This document shows positions 9,314 through 17,868 of a stretch of DNA of 62,940 bases, in pieces. The stretch comes from Halobacillus alkaliphilus (GTDB taxonomy: Bacteria > Bacillota > Bacilli > Bacillales > Halobacillaceae): contig NZ_FOOG01000019.1 of NCBI RefSeq assembly GCF_900113125.1, positions 1-62,940 on the forward strand, given 5' to 3'. Below the pieces are notes generated by a model that did not search any database, had not been told where the DNA came from, and was given only the letters and a program-made list of their open reading frames with translations. Position 1 is the stretch's first letter, and every line of letters starts with the position of its first letter. Made by a program: the position numbers and the translations under genes.

Positions 9314-9811
9314 TTAAAGCATAAATGCTATGAGGAACGCCCATTTTCAGATTTCTTCCCTCGTTTCAGTAACTGGCCTCCGATTGTAATGGTCATCAGG
9401 ATTTTTTGGCGAAAATAATAAACCTTCTGCCTATTGCTACATAGTATAATTCATATGACTTCTCACATTCTCATTCCTTAATATCTTCTATACTAAAGGA
9501 AGAAATTAATCACCTCTTAACGAACTTGAAAAAGAACGGACAGATGATCTTTAACTTCACGCTGGTATTCGAATGGACGTCTAGACTAAACGTTTTCCCG
9601 AATTCACCCATTGCTGTTCCGTTTTTGGAATAAATGGCTTGGGGCAAAAAAAATAAAAGATATCCGCGTCCTCAACATTGCTGAATTTCTTATAAATTTC
9701 GTGCTTTTTTAAAGATCATCCAGCTTGCAAAAAACAGCCTTAAGGTTTAACCTGTCAATCATAAAAATTATTGAAAGCATTTTCATTATTAGTATGGATT
9801 AATAATACTAT
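9314..9811. other. Intergenic stretch with no gene seen
   Basis: About 500 bases between the metK promoter and the pckA control region. Reading frames here are short and lack ribosome sites. No clear repeat or RNA structure was found. Confidence 0.6.
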
Positions 9812-9822
9812 TGTGTTATACT
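9812..9822 (+). promoter_or_regulatory. CcpN-like operator overlapping the pckA -10 box
   Basis: TGTGTTATACT matches every position of the CcpN consensus as I recall it (TRTGHYATAYW). It overlaps an extended -10 element (TGTGT then TATACT, 9817-9822). CcpN represses pckA and gapB under glycolytic conditions in B. subtilis, binding over the -10 region. A second, weaker match (9 of 11) reads on the minus strand at 9840 to 9830. ccpN itself is not in this window. Confidence 0.65.
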
Positions 9823-9882
9823 AATGTTCAGATTAACACATAACTTGGATTAAAATCTTCTTATAAAGGCGGGTAGACACAT

Positions 9883-11475
9883 ATGAGTGCCATTAATCAA
9901 ATGTCAGAATTGAATCTTTTATTAGCTCAAGACCACGTCCACCATCAATTATCGGTCCCTCAGCTAGTGGAAAGGGTTCTGGATCGCAACGAAGGAACAT
10001 TGACAAATAAAGGTGCCGTCCAGGCCACAACCGGTGCTTATACGGGAAGGTCTCCCAACGACAAATTCATTGTCAAGGATGACCAGTCTAACCAATTGGT
10101 CGACTGGGGCAAAGTAAATCAACCTATTGAAGACAAAGTTTTTGTAAACCTTTATCATAAAGTACTGGATTACTTGAAAAATCGCAATGATTTATTCGTT
10201 TTTAAAGGATACGCAGGGGCAGATGAAAAGTTTCGCCTTCCGATTCAGGTCATTAATGAATTTGCATGGCATAACTTGTTCGCCCACCAAATGTTTATTA
10301 GACCAGACGAAGAAGAAGAGAAAAATCATGAGGCAGAATTCACGGTTATCTCTGCACCTACTTTTAAAGCGGACCCTGAAGTGGATGGAACCAATTCAGA
10401 AGCCTTTATTATGATTTCTTTTAAGCACCGCGTAGTACTTATTGGGGGAACGGAGTATGCAGGCGAAATAAAAAAATCTATTTTTTCAGTTATGAATTAC
10501 TTACTACCTCAAAAAGACGTGCTTCCTATGCATTGTTCTGCAAACATCGGAAAAGAGGGAGACGTAGCTCTGTTTTTTGGTTTATCCGGAACAGGCAAGA
10601 CGACCTTGTCCGCTGATCCTCATCGGAAATTAATCGGGGACGATGAACACGCATGGTCTAATTACGGCATCTTTAATATAGAGGGCGGTTGTTATGCAAA
10701 ATGTATCAACTTATCTCAAGATAAAGAGCCTCAGATATTTAATGCGATTCACTTCGGTTCCGTTCTTGAAAACGTAGCTCTCGACAGCGGATCACACGCC
10801 CCGGACTACGATGACGTAAGTCTGACGGAAAATACAAGAGCAGCTTACCCGATCCACCATATAGATAACATTGTACAGCCTAGTATTGCGGGGCATCCAC
10901 ATGCGATCATATTCCTTACTGCGGATGCTACAGGTGTACTACCTCCCATCAGTAAATTAACCAGAGAGCAGGCGATGTATCATTTCTTGAGTGGTTACAC
11001 AAGTAAGCTTGCGGGTACAGAGCGCGGAATCACCGAACCTCAGGCTACCTTCTCAGCCTGTTTTGGATCACCTTTTCTACCTTTGCCGCCTTCTACCTAT
11101 GCTGAAATGCTTGGAGAAAAGATTGAACAATTTAATACGGATGTTTATTTAGTTAACACAGGATGGACAGGTGGCCGGTATGGAGAAGGATCCCGAATGA
11201 AATTATCTTACACGCGTGCTATGATTCATGCAGCTCTAGAAGGAGAATTGAATTCTGTAGAGACTTATACTGATCCCTTCTTTGGACTCAACATTCCTAT
11301 GCATTGCCCTGGCGTACCCGACGAAGTATTGATTCCTCGAAAAACATGGGATAACCCTGAAGAATATGATCGGAATGCGCAAGAACTTGCAGATAAATTC
11401 CATGAAAATTTCAAGAAATTTTCCTATGCTACGGAAGAGATTAAGCAGGCAGGTCCATCTTATCACAGAAAATAG
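9883..11475 (+). CDS. pckA: Phosphoenolpyruvate carboxykinase (ATP)
   Basis: 530 residues. It converts oxaloacetate and ATP to phosphoenolpyruvate for gluconeogenesis. Visible motifs: substrate loop [12 protein letters not shown] (about 47-58), metal and oxaloacetate site HCSANIG, P-loop [13 protein letters not shown] (about 233-245), then LIGDDEHAW, and the adenine-binding [10 protein letters not shown]. The ATG has AAGGCGGG about ten bases upstream. Located next to metK as in B. subtilis. Probable control is by CcpN, from the operator in the promoter. Confidence 0.98.
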   Translation: MSAINQMSELNLLLAQDHVHHQLSVPQLVERVLDRNEGTLTNKGAVQATTGAYTGRSPNDKFIVKDDQSNQLVDWGKVNQPIEDKVFVNLYHKVLDYLKNRNDLFVFKGYAGADEKFRLPIQVINEFAWHNLFAHQMFIRPDEEEEKNHEAEFTVISAPTFKADPEVDGTNSEAFIMISFKHRVVLIGGTEYAGEIKKSIFSVMNYLLPQKDVLPMHCSANIGKEGDVALFFGLSGTGKTTLSADPHRKLIGDDEHAWSNYGIFNIEGGCYAKCINLSQDKEPQIFNAIHFGSVLENVALDSGSHAPDYDDVSLTENTRAAYPIHHIDNIVQPSIAGHPHAIIFLTADATGVLPPISKLTREQAMYHFLSGYTSKLAGTERGITEPQATFSACFGSPFLPLPPSTYAEMLGEKIEQFNTDVYLVNTGWTGGRYGEGSRMKLSYTRAMIHAALEGELNSVETYTDPFFGLNIPMHCPGVPDEVLIPRKTWDNPEEYDRNAQELADKFHENFKKFSYATEEIKQAGPSYHRK

Positions 11476-11490
11476 CTCATTCCTTTCTAT

Positions 11491-11528
11491 AAAAAAGACG
11501 TCCGGATTCATTACCGGACGTCTTTTTT
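11491..11528. terminator. Bidirectional terminator between pckA and ytkD
   Basis: AAAAAAGACGTCCGG and CCGGACGTCTTTTTT pair across ATTCATTA. The convergent genes on both sides can share it; the ytkD stop codon lies in its edge. Confidence 0.9.
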
Positions 11529-12003
11529 AATTCTTTTCATGATGTTCTTTAATTCTATGTAAGCATAAAGGAAGAACCTCATCTTTCATCATGAAACTAA
11601 AGCGTTCGTTCGATTTCATATTTTTAGGAAGGTGTTGAAAAATAACAGGACCATGTGTTTCAAAGTAATGCTCCTGCTTAGTTAAGAGGCCTATCGCAGC
11701 AAAGTACACATTCTTAATAACTGTGCCACCTTTACCTTCTACGTGATACTGACCCACGTATTGTAAATCTTCAACGTGACCTCCTGTTTCTTCCATCACC
11801 TCACGAACAGCTGCCTCTTCTGCTGTTTCCCCTTCCTCTACCTTTCCGCCAGGAAACTCAAACCCTCTGTCCTTATGCTGGGTAAGTAACCATTGGTTAT
11901 TGTACCGGCATATGACCCATACATGTTTAGGAGATTTAGAAAAAGGGTGATCCTCAAAGGATAACCGAACTGGATTTTGGTAAAAATCGTTAAATGTTTT
12001 CAT
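11527..12003 (-). CDS. ytkD: NUDIX hydrolase, YtkD family
   Basis: 158 residues. The NUDIX box is intact: GGKVEEGETAEEAAVREVMEETGG (about residues 52-75, given here as the helix around REVMEET). B. subtilis YtkD hydrolyses oxidised nucleoside triphosphates such as 8-oxo-dGTP and also removes pyrophosphate from RNA 5' ends; the same activity is inferred here. Length and position after pckA match the B. subtilis gene. Starts MKTFNDFYQNPVRLSFED. Confidence 0.88.
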   Translation of the reverse strand: MKTFNDFYQNPVRLSFEDHPFSKSPKHVWVICRYNNQWLLTQHKDRGFEFPGGKVEEGETAEEAAVREVMEETGGHVEDLQYVGQYHVEGKGGTVIKNVYFAAIGLLTKQEHYFETHGPVIFQHLPKNMKSNERFSFMMKDEVLPLCLHRIKEHHEKN

Positions 12004-12252
12004 GCTAGATCAACTGCCTTTAATACTTGATGTGGGTATTTTCTTTATTCGAGCAATCCTTCACCTTTCTAAATCGTACCATAAGGATTTATAAATACAA
12101 ACTACTCAGAACCAAAACAATGGCTTCTTTTTTTATATTTCTTCCTTTTATGACGAATCAATAAACCCTATAGGATTTTTTTGGATATGTTGAAACCTTG
12201 TATTTCTTATTACGTATAAAATATAAATACTTTTCTGAGAGGGAGGATTATT

Positions 12253-13098
12253 TTGAAATTTAAATTATTTATGCTTATAAGTACGCTGACAGCTTTTATT
12301 TTGGTTAGCGGCTGTGCAAGTTCAGAAGGAGCAAAGGTAGAGGACATTTATACTAAAGCAGCTGAAGCCAGTAAGAGTCTTGAGAACTTTGCTATGAAGG
12401 TGGAATCCAAACAAATTATTGATACTGGCACGGAAACAGGTAACGAAAGCGGGAGCGAAGATCCCCTTGTGCCTGGCAGTATACCTATTGTTACTACCAT
12501 AGATTCTAAAATGCAGACGGATCCTATAGCCTTCCATCAAACGGTAGAAATGATGGGACAGACTATTGAACAGTACTACTCGGAAGATGGTCTTTATATG
12601 ACCATGCCAACAAAAGAGGGATGGTTTAAAGCGCCAAAGCAAGTAGTAAAGCAGCTGAACGCTATGGGCGCACAGCAGCAAAATCCGGCTTCCCAATTAG
12701 AGAATTTGAAGGACTATATTGACGAATTTAAACTAGAACAAGGCGAATCCACCTATACGCTCTCTTTTCATTCAGAAGGCGAAAATGTGAAGAAACTTTT
12801 AAATGATTCGTTGAACGAGATGATGCCCAAAGAACAAGTGCCAGATGATCTAATGAAACATATGACGGTAAATAAAGTAGATTATACGTTTGTAGTGAAT
12901 AAAGACACGTATTACCCATCGGCTGTTGATATGGAAATGGATTTTACAATTAATCAAAACGGAGAGAAAACCCATATGGTACAGACTTTCACTGGAAAAT
13001 ACAGTGATTTCAACGAAGTTGGGAACATTACTGTTCCTGAGGAAGTTAAATCAAATGCTAAGGAAATCGAAGGAATGGAAAGTTTATTCCAGTCCTAA
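12253..13098 (+). CDS. Secreted lipoprotein, DUF6612-like
   Basis: 281 residues. A signal peptide with lipobox (LVSGC, lipid Cys near residue 21) is followed by a mature domain rich in Glu, Ser and Met, with the repeating pattern KMQTDPIAFHQTVEMMGQTIEQYY and DKDTYYPSAVDMEMDFTI. The pattern resembles LolA/LppX-like or DUF6612 lipoproteins found in Firmicutes, with a half-barrel that may hold a lipid. The RBS is GAGAGGGAGG. It is a single gene, convergent with the next. The exact function is not known to me. Confidence 0.8.
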   Translation: MKFKLFMLISTLTAFILVSGCASSEGAKVEDIYTKAAEASKSLENFAMKVESKQIIDTGTETGNESGSEDPLVPGSIPIVTTIDSKMQTDPIAFHQTVEMMGQTIEQYYSEDGLYMTMPTKEGWFKAPKQVVKQLNAMGAQQQNPASQLENLKDYIDEFKLEQGESTYTLSFHSEGENVKKLLNDSLNEMMPKEQVPDDLMKHMTVNKVDYTFVVNKDTYYPSAVDMEMDFTINQNGEKTHMVQTFTGKYSDFNEVGNITVPEEVKSNAKEIEGMESLFQS

Positions 13099-13109
13099 GT
13101 TACTCAATG

Positions 13110-13133
13110 AACCGCTCCTGTACAGGAGCGGTT
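13110..13133. terminator. Palindromic bidirectional terminator
   Basis: A perfect 24-base palindrome with arms AACCGCTCCTGT and ACAGGAGCGGTT, followed by ATTTTAAT, between the stops of two convergent genes. Confidence 0.8.
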
Positions 13134-13136
13134 ATT

Positions 13137-13448
13137 TTAATCTTCTAAAATTCTCATTTGCTCAATGTGTTCTCGAGTCATCTCATCTCCAAGATCATGG
13201 ATCATTCGAAAAGCTGATTTCATTTCTACGTCGTAATCATCATTGTCCTGATCTTGGTGGTAGGGCATGGCAGGAATGTGCGCCCGAAAAAACGAACGCA
13301 TATCAGAGTTGTACACTTCATCAAAAATTTCTCTGAGTTTAATGATTTCTTCTTCCGTAGCATATACAACAAAATCGTCATTATTGGCATCATGATTTAG
13401 GGAGATTTCCTGAGTGCCCATATTAATGTAATACTTATTTTTATTCAT
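13137..13448 (-). CDS. Conserved acidic hypothetical protein
   Basis: 103 residues, no signal peptide or membrane segment. It begins MNKNKYYINMGTQEISLNHD and continues with FVVYATEEEIIKLREIFDEVYNSDMRSFFRAHIP, followed by an acidic stretch (DQDNDDYDVE). GGAGGGCGG is found upstream of the ATG. Similar proteins occur in other bacilli as far as I recall, sometimes labelled hydrolase without proof; I see no catalytic motif. It stands between the lipoprotein gene and menC. Confidence 0.75.
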   Translation of the reverse strand: MNKNKYYINMGTQEISLNHDANNDDFVVYATEEEIIKLREIFDEVYNSDMRSFFRAHIPAMPYHQDQDNDDYDVEMKSAFRMIHDLGDEMTREHIEQMRILED

Positions 13449-13520
13449 TATCCGCCCTCCTCCGTTTTAGTTTGAACCACAGAGTGGTTTCTTATGAATT
13501 ATTTCAGGAGAAGGTTTTCA

Positions 13521-14621
13521 TTATAAACAGAACCTTTTGGACTTCTTAGTTACTCTCTCTAAGTATGATTCATCTACCTCTACGCCAATCCCAGGAAGAG
13601 AAGGAACTTCTATCTCACCATTTTCCATTTGAATACCAGGAGTGACGAGATCTTTCTCAAAATATCTGTCAGAACCGGATAAATCACCTGGAATACTAAA
13701 ATTAGGAAGAGAAGCCAAAGCCAAATTGTGGGCTTTTGAAATACCTGATTCAATCATTCCCCCGCACCAGACAGGGACGTTTTCCTGTGCGCAATAGTCA
13801 TGGATCTTAATTGCTGCGCTCAGACCTCCCACGCGGCTGATTTTTATATTAATCACCTGACAGCTTCCTAGCTGAATAGCCTGCTTAGCATCGTGAAAAC
13901 TCATGACCGATTCATCCAGGCAGACAGGCGTTTTCAAATGTTGTTGTAATTGCTGGTGTAAGTAAAAATCTCCTGCCTGAAAGGGCTGTTCAATCATCGT
14001 TAATCCATAATCATCAAGAGTCTCAATATGAGCCATGTCTTTTTCAGTATAGGCACCATTCGCATCGATCATCAAAGGGAGATCGGGCGAGAGCTGCTTA
14101 ACCTGCTCGATTATTTCACTCTCCCTGCCTTTATCCACCTTTAGTTTGTAACGTTCATAACCTTTTTCTTCTAACGCTTTTATACCTTCTGCTGTGGAGT
14201 CATTCAAACTAATGACAGCTCCCGCTTTTACACGTTTTTTTCTACCGCCTATCATTTTGCTCAAACTTTGTTCGGTTTGTTTTCCATAAAGATCCCAAAG
14301 TGCTCCCTCAACTCCAGCTTTAGCCATTGGATGTCCTTGCACTCCCGTTAGCTGTTCTGGAAAATCAAACGGGTGCATAACTTCCTTAAAATCAATATTT
14401 GGAACAATACAATCGGAAATAATATGCCACGCTGTCTGAGTAGTTTCTGAGGTATAGAAAGGTTCCGCAAACGCCGTTACTTCTCCGTAACCCTTTCGTC
14501 CCGACTGGTCCGCAACCTCTACAATAATTAACGTTCTTTTATTGATCACGCCCTGGTGAGTACGAAAAGGCGAACGTAATGGTAATTCAACTAAACGGAG
14601 ACTTAAATAGTCAATGTTCAT
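13521..14621 (-). CDS. menC: o-Succinylbenzoate synthase
   Basis: 366 residues, enolase-superfamily. It dehydrates SHCHC to o-succinylbenzoate in menaquinone synthesis. Residues seen: the KLKVDKG motif (catalytic Lys), metal ligands in LMIDANGAYT (Asp), MIEQPFQ (Glu) and CLDESV (Asp), and the second catalytic Lys in VINIKISRVGG. It overlaps the menE end by 11 bases and has AGGAGAGG ahead of its ATG within menE, so it is translationally coupled. Last gene of the men operon. Confidence 0.95.
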   Translation of the reverse strand: MNIDYLSLRLVELPLRSPFRTHQGVINKRTLIIVEVADQSGRKGYGEVTAFAEPFYTSETTQTAWHIISDCIVPNIDFKEVMHPFDFPEQLTGVQGHPMAKAGVEGALWDLYGKQTEQSLSKMIGGRKKRVKAGAVISLNDSTAEGIKALEEKGYERYKLKVDKGRESEIIEQVKQLSPDLPLMIDANGAYTEKDMAHIETLDDYGLTMIEQPFQAGDFYLHQQLQQHLKTPVCLDESVMSFHDAKQAIQLGSCQVINIKISRVGGLSAAIKIHDYCAQENVPVWCGGMIESGISKAHNLALASLPNFSIPGDLSGSDRYFEKDLVTPGIQMENGEIEVPSLPGIGVEVDESYLERVTKKSKRFCL

Positions 14622-16089
14622 AATTCCTCTCCTTCTCCAGTACAGTAAACAGTTCTCGGCGCATCAGTTTATTGGAGGCATTTCTAGGTAACTGTTGTAT
14701 CTTATGAAATTCCTTAGGCACTTTATATTTAGCTAGTCTTTTATTACAAAACTGGATTAGGTTTTCTTGATTAACCTTTCCATTATCTACTACGAGAAAA
14801 GCGACAGGAACCTCTCCCCATTTATCATCTCTCCTCCCGGTTACTCCAGCCTCAATGACTCCAGGATAGCCTGCCAGCACACTTTCGATCTCAGCAGGAT
14901 AAACATTTTCCCCTCCTGAAATAATCATGTCTTTCACTCGATCAACCACGTATAAAAAACCTTCACTGTCTTTATATCCAAGATCTCCCGTTCGGAAATA
15001 AGTTTCTAATCTTGACGGGTGGTTATAATAGCCCGAAGAAACCATTGGACCTTTTACAATAATCTCACCAACTTCATCGGCGTTGTTATTATCAATCCAC
15101 AGCTGTGCCAGAGATAAGGGCTTTCCAGCGGAACCTATTTTTTGATTGGCTGATTCAGGCGAAAGGGTTGCTATTTGAGAAGACGTTTCCGTCATACCAT
15201 ACGTTTGAAATACCGGAATACCTTTAGATGCAGCTTCGTGAAGAAGTGGTTCTGGAACAGGACCTCCTCCAAGCAGCATGCACCGGAAATGCGTTGGGTA
15301 ACCCCCTTCTTGTAAGTTGTTCATCAACCGCTGCATCATAACCGTTACCACTGAAATATGAGTCACGCCACGTTCAATAATGGCTTCATTTATTACACTC
15401 TCGTCAAAGTTGTTCACTAAATGAACCGTCATGCCATAGATTACATTTTTCATAAGGATAGAAAATCCACTTACATGAAACATAGGCAAACATAAGAGCC
15501 ACTTATCTTTACCGCCAGTTCCCAGGTTTAATGCAGAAGCAATGGCGCTGTACCAATGGTTTCCATAGGTGTGCATGACAGCTTTAGGACGTCCTGTTGT
15601 TCCAGAAGTGTACATCATCGTGAAAACTTGATCCAAGTCAATTTCTTTACTGAAATGGGCCATATCCGTGACGGCCTTCCTGGCCACTTTATCCATTCTA
15701 AACACAGGAATGACAGGTGCCTCGGCTTCATCAAGTACTTCCAATGCTTTCACTTCGGTCTGTTTTCCAGTTATTAAACAATTAACTTGAGCATCATTTA
15801 TTTGATAAACAAGCTCATTCGGAGTAAGTCTTATATTTAATAATACAATGGTAGCTCCCACATAACTTAATGCATGAATGCAAATGGGAAAATCACTGCT
15901 ATTCTCCGCTAAGAGGGCTACGTGATCTCCATGTTTAATGCCTTTTTCCAGTAGAGATTCTGCCATTTCAAGGCTTTCTCTCCGTAATTCATTAAAATTC
16001 ATAACCGTTCCTTCTGGAGTTTCAAGCGCAATATGATCTGGATTTAGCTCATTTTGTTTATCTAACCAGTGCGGAATTTTTTCCCCCAT
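14611..16089 (-). CDS. menE: o-Succinylbenzoate-CoA ligase
   Basis: 492 residues from MGEKIPHWLDKQNELNPDHI, a start preceded by AAAGGAGAGATGGTC; a longer frame exists but would run through the ribosome site. An adenylate-forming enzyme that activates o-succinylbenzoate with ATP and CoA. Motifs: MYTSGTTGRPKAVMHTYGN (P-loop, about 154-172), FQTYGMTETSS, YFRTGDLGYKD and the C-terminal hinge VDRVKDMIISGGENVYP. It follows menB behind a hairpin at 16118-16154. Confidence 0.96.
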   Translation of the reverse strand: MGEKIPHWLDKQNELNPDHIALETPEGTVMNFNELRRESLEMAESLLEKGIKHGDHVALLAENSSDFPICIHALSYVGATIVLLNIRLTPNELVYQINDAQVNCLITGKQTEVKALEVLDEAEAPVIPVFRMDKVARKAVTDMAHFSKEIDLDQVFTMMYTSGTTGRPKAVMHTYGNHWYSAIASALNLGTGGKDKWLLCLPMFHVSGFSILMKNVIYGMTVHLVNNFDESVINEAIIERGVTHISVVTVMMQRLMNNLQEGGYPTHFRCMLLGGGPVPEPLLHEAASKGIPVFQTYGMTETSSQIATLSPESANQKIGSAGKPLSLAQLWIDNNNADEVGEIIVKGPMVSSGYYNHPSRLETYFRTGDLGYKDSEGFLYVVDRVKDMIISGGENVYPAEIESVLAGYPGVIEAGVTGRRDDKWGEVPVAFLVVDNGKVNQENLIQFCNKRLAKYKVPKEFHKIQQLPRNASNKLMRRELFTVLEKERNYEH

Positions 16090-16117
16090 GACCATCTCTC
16101 CTTTTGTCCATGAATTC

Positions 16118-16154
16118 AAAAAGGGGCACTCCCTTTTGAATGGGATGCCCCTTA
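16118..16154 (-). terminator. Hairpin between menB and menE
   Basis: On the minus strand GGGGCATCCC and GGGAGTGCCCC pair across a ten-base loop, then TTTTTG. It has the form of a Rho-independent terminator placed inside the men operon, so it may attenuate menE and menC. Confidence 0.7.
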
Positions 16155-16188
16155 AGATTAAAGCCTATTCAGATACATCTATTTATGA

Positions 16189-17007
16189 TCAAGGGAAACG
16201 AGGAAACTTATCAAATTCAGGCTTCCTTTTCTCTTTAAAGGCATCCCGGCCTTCTTTTGCTTCTTCCGTCTGATAGTACAACAATGTAGCGTCTCCGCCC
16301 ATTTGCTGTAAACCGGCTAATCCATCTGTATCTGCGTTGAAAGAAGCTTTCAGGAAACGAAGAGCAGTTGGGGATTTTTCGAGCATCTCTTTACCCCATT
16401 GAACCGTTTCCGCTTCCAGATCTTCTACAGGTACTACTGTATTAACGAGCCCCATATCTTCCGCTTCTTTGGCACTGTATTGACGGCACAGATACCATAT
16501 TTCACGAGCTTTCTTATGACCTACAATACGAGCCAGCAGACCCGCACCGTAGCCAGCATCAAAGCTCCCCACTTTAGGACCTGTCTGACCAAATACAGCA
16601 TTATCTGCAGCAATGGTTAAGTCACATACAATATGTAATACGTGCCCGCCGCCAATTGCATATCCAGATACCATAGCCACTACAGGTTTTGGAATAACGC
16701 GGATTAAACGCTGCAAGTCCAGTACATTTAAGCGCGGAATATGGTCATCGCCAATGTAACCGCCGTGACCTCTTACTTTCTGATCGCCTCCAGCGCAAAA
16801 AGCCTCATCTCCAGCTCCAGCCAGGACAATTACCCCAATTTTGGAATCGTCGCGAGCATAAGCAAAAGCATCGATTAATTCATGTACCGTCTGTGGTCGG
16901 AAAGCATTCCTTACCTCTGGACGATTAATCGTTATTTTGGCAATCCCTTCAAATGTATCGTACAGAATATCTTCGTATTCGCGTTCGCGAACCCAATCAA
17001 AAGCCAT
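16189..17007 (-). CDS. menB: 1,4-Dihydroxy-2-naphthoyl-CoA synthase
   Basis: 272 residues from [20 protein letters not shown], with GAAGGAGGAAG just upstream. A crotonase-fold enzyme that closes the second ring from OSB-CoA to DHNA-CoA. Signatures: [66 protein letters not shown]. The C-terminal end ([13 protein letters not shown]) is the typical MenB tail. A 66-base gap separates it from menH. Confidence 0.97.
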   Translation of the reverse strand: MAFDWVREREYEDILYDTFEGIAKITINRPEVRNAFRPQTVHELIDAFAYARDDSKIGVIVLAGAGDEAFCAGGDQKVRGHGGYIGDDHIPRLNVLDLQRLIRVIPKPVVAMVSGYAIGGGHVLHIVCDLTIAADNAVFGQTGPKVGSFDAGYGAGLLARIVGHKKAREIWYLCRQYSAKEAEDMGLVNTVVPVEDLEAETVQWGKEMLEKSPTALRFLKASFNADTDGLAGLQQMGGDATLLYYQTEEAKEGRDAFKEKRKPEFDKFPRFP

Positions 17008-17073
17008 ATTGACTTCCTCCTTCAATATTTAATATGAAACTGAAAAGCGCAAAACGCTTACATACATTGTTAA

Positions 17074-17868
17074 TTATATCATGAACTCCTCTACAATTTT
17101 AGCAAAAACTCGTGGTTTTTCGAGATGAACCGTATGACCGGCCCCTTCAACCTCTGCCCAACTAACGTTAGATAACCGATGCTCCATGTGCTGATTAATC
17201 GATCGAAATTTTTCATCTTCTTCCCCTGTGACAAGCAGCACGTCTGCCCTTACCTCCTCAAGCTTATCCCACCAGGAGGGCTGAGAGCCTGTACCCATTC
17301 CTTGCAAGGATTGTGCCAATCCTTCAACGGAGTGACTTAATCGTTCTTCTCTTATGGTCTTTCTACGTTGTTCAGGAAGCTTTGTAAGAGTTTCAAATAG
17401 CGGAAGAGATTCCCAATATTTCACAAAACCTTTTATACCTTCCTGATATAATAAACCGGTCAATCGCTGATCCTTTTCCCGTCGTTCGCTTCTTTCTAAT
17501 TCTGAAGGCAGTCCCGGCGAAGCACTCTCCAGAATTAAACGATTGACTCTTTTAGGATAAAGTAAAGTAAAAGACAATGCCGTTCTTCCTCCAAGGGAAT
17601 AGCCCAGGATGTTTATTTCCTCAACGCCAAGTTTATCTAAAATCACGGAGAGATCTGAACAGAACTTCTCCATGGAGACGGTTCCGACCGGGCCTGTTCT
17701 TGCATGACCGGGCAGCTCTATCTTTACAAAGCGACACTTTTTATCCAGATAACTTAAACATTCATTAAATGTATGTGTACTTCCTGTAAAACCGTGCAGC
17801 AACAACCAGGCAGGGCCACTACCGGTATCCTCTATCCAGTAATTGCGTTCTTCAGCCTTTATCATCAT
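17074..17868 (-). CDS. menH: SHCHC synthase (alpha/beta hydrolase)
   Basis: 264 residues if ATG at 17868 is used. That start forms an ATGA overlap with the menD stop, which points to coupled translation; a longer frame starting inside menD has no good signal. MenH removes pyruvate from SEPHCHC. Features: WLLLHGFTGST (oxyanion loop), nucleophile elbow ILGYSLGGRTAL, Asp near LLVTGEEDEKF, and His in VEGAGHTVHLEKP. Order menF-menD-menH-menB-menE-menC is the standard Bacillus operon. Confidence 0.93.
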   Translation of the reverse strand: MMIKAEERNYWIEDTGSGPAWLLLHGFTGSTHTFNECLSYLDKKCRFVKIELPGHARTGPVGTVSMEKFCSDLSVILDKLGVEEINILGYSLGGRTALSFTLLYPKRVNRLILESASPGLPSELERSERREKDQRLTGLLYQEGIKGFVKYWESLPLFETLTKLPEQRRKTIREERLSHSVEGLAQSLQGMGTGSQPSWWDKLEEVRADVLLVTGEEDEKFRSINQHMEHRLSNVSWAEVEGAGHTVHLEKPRVFAKIVEEFMI

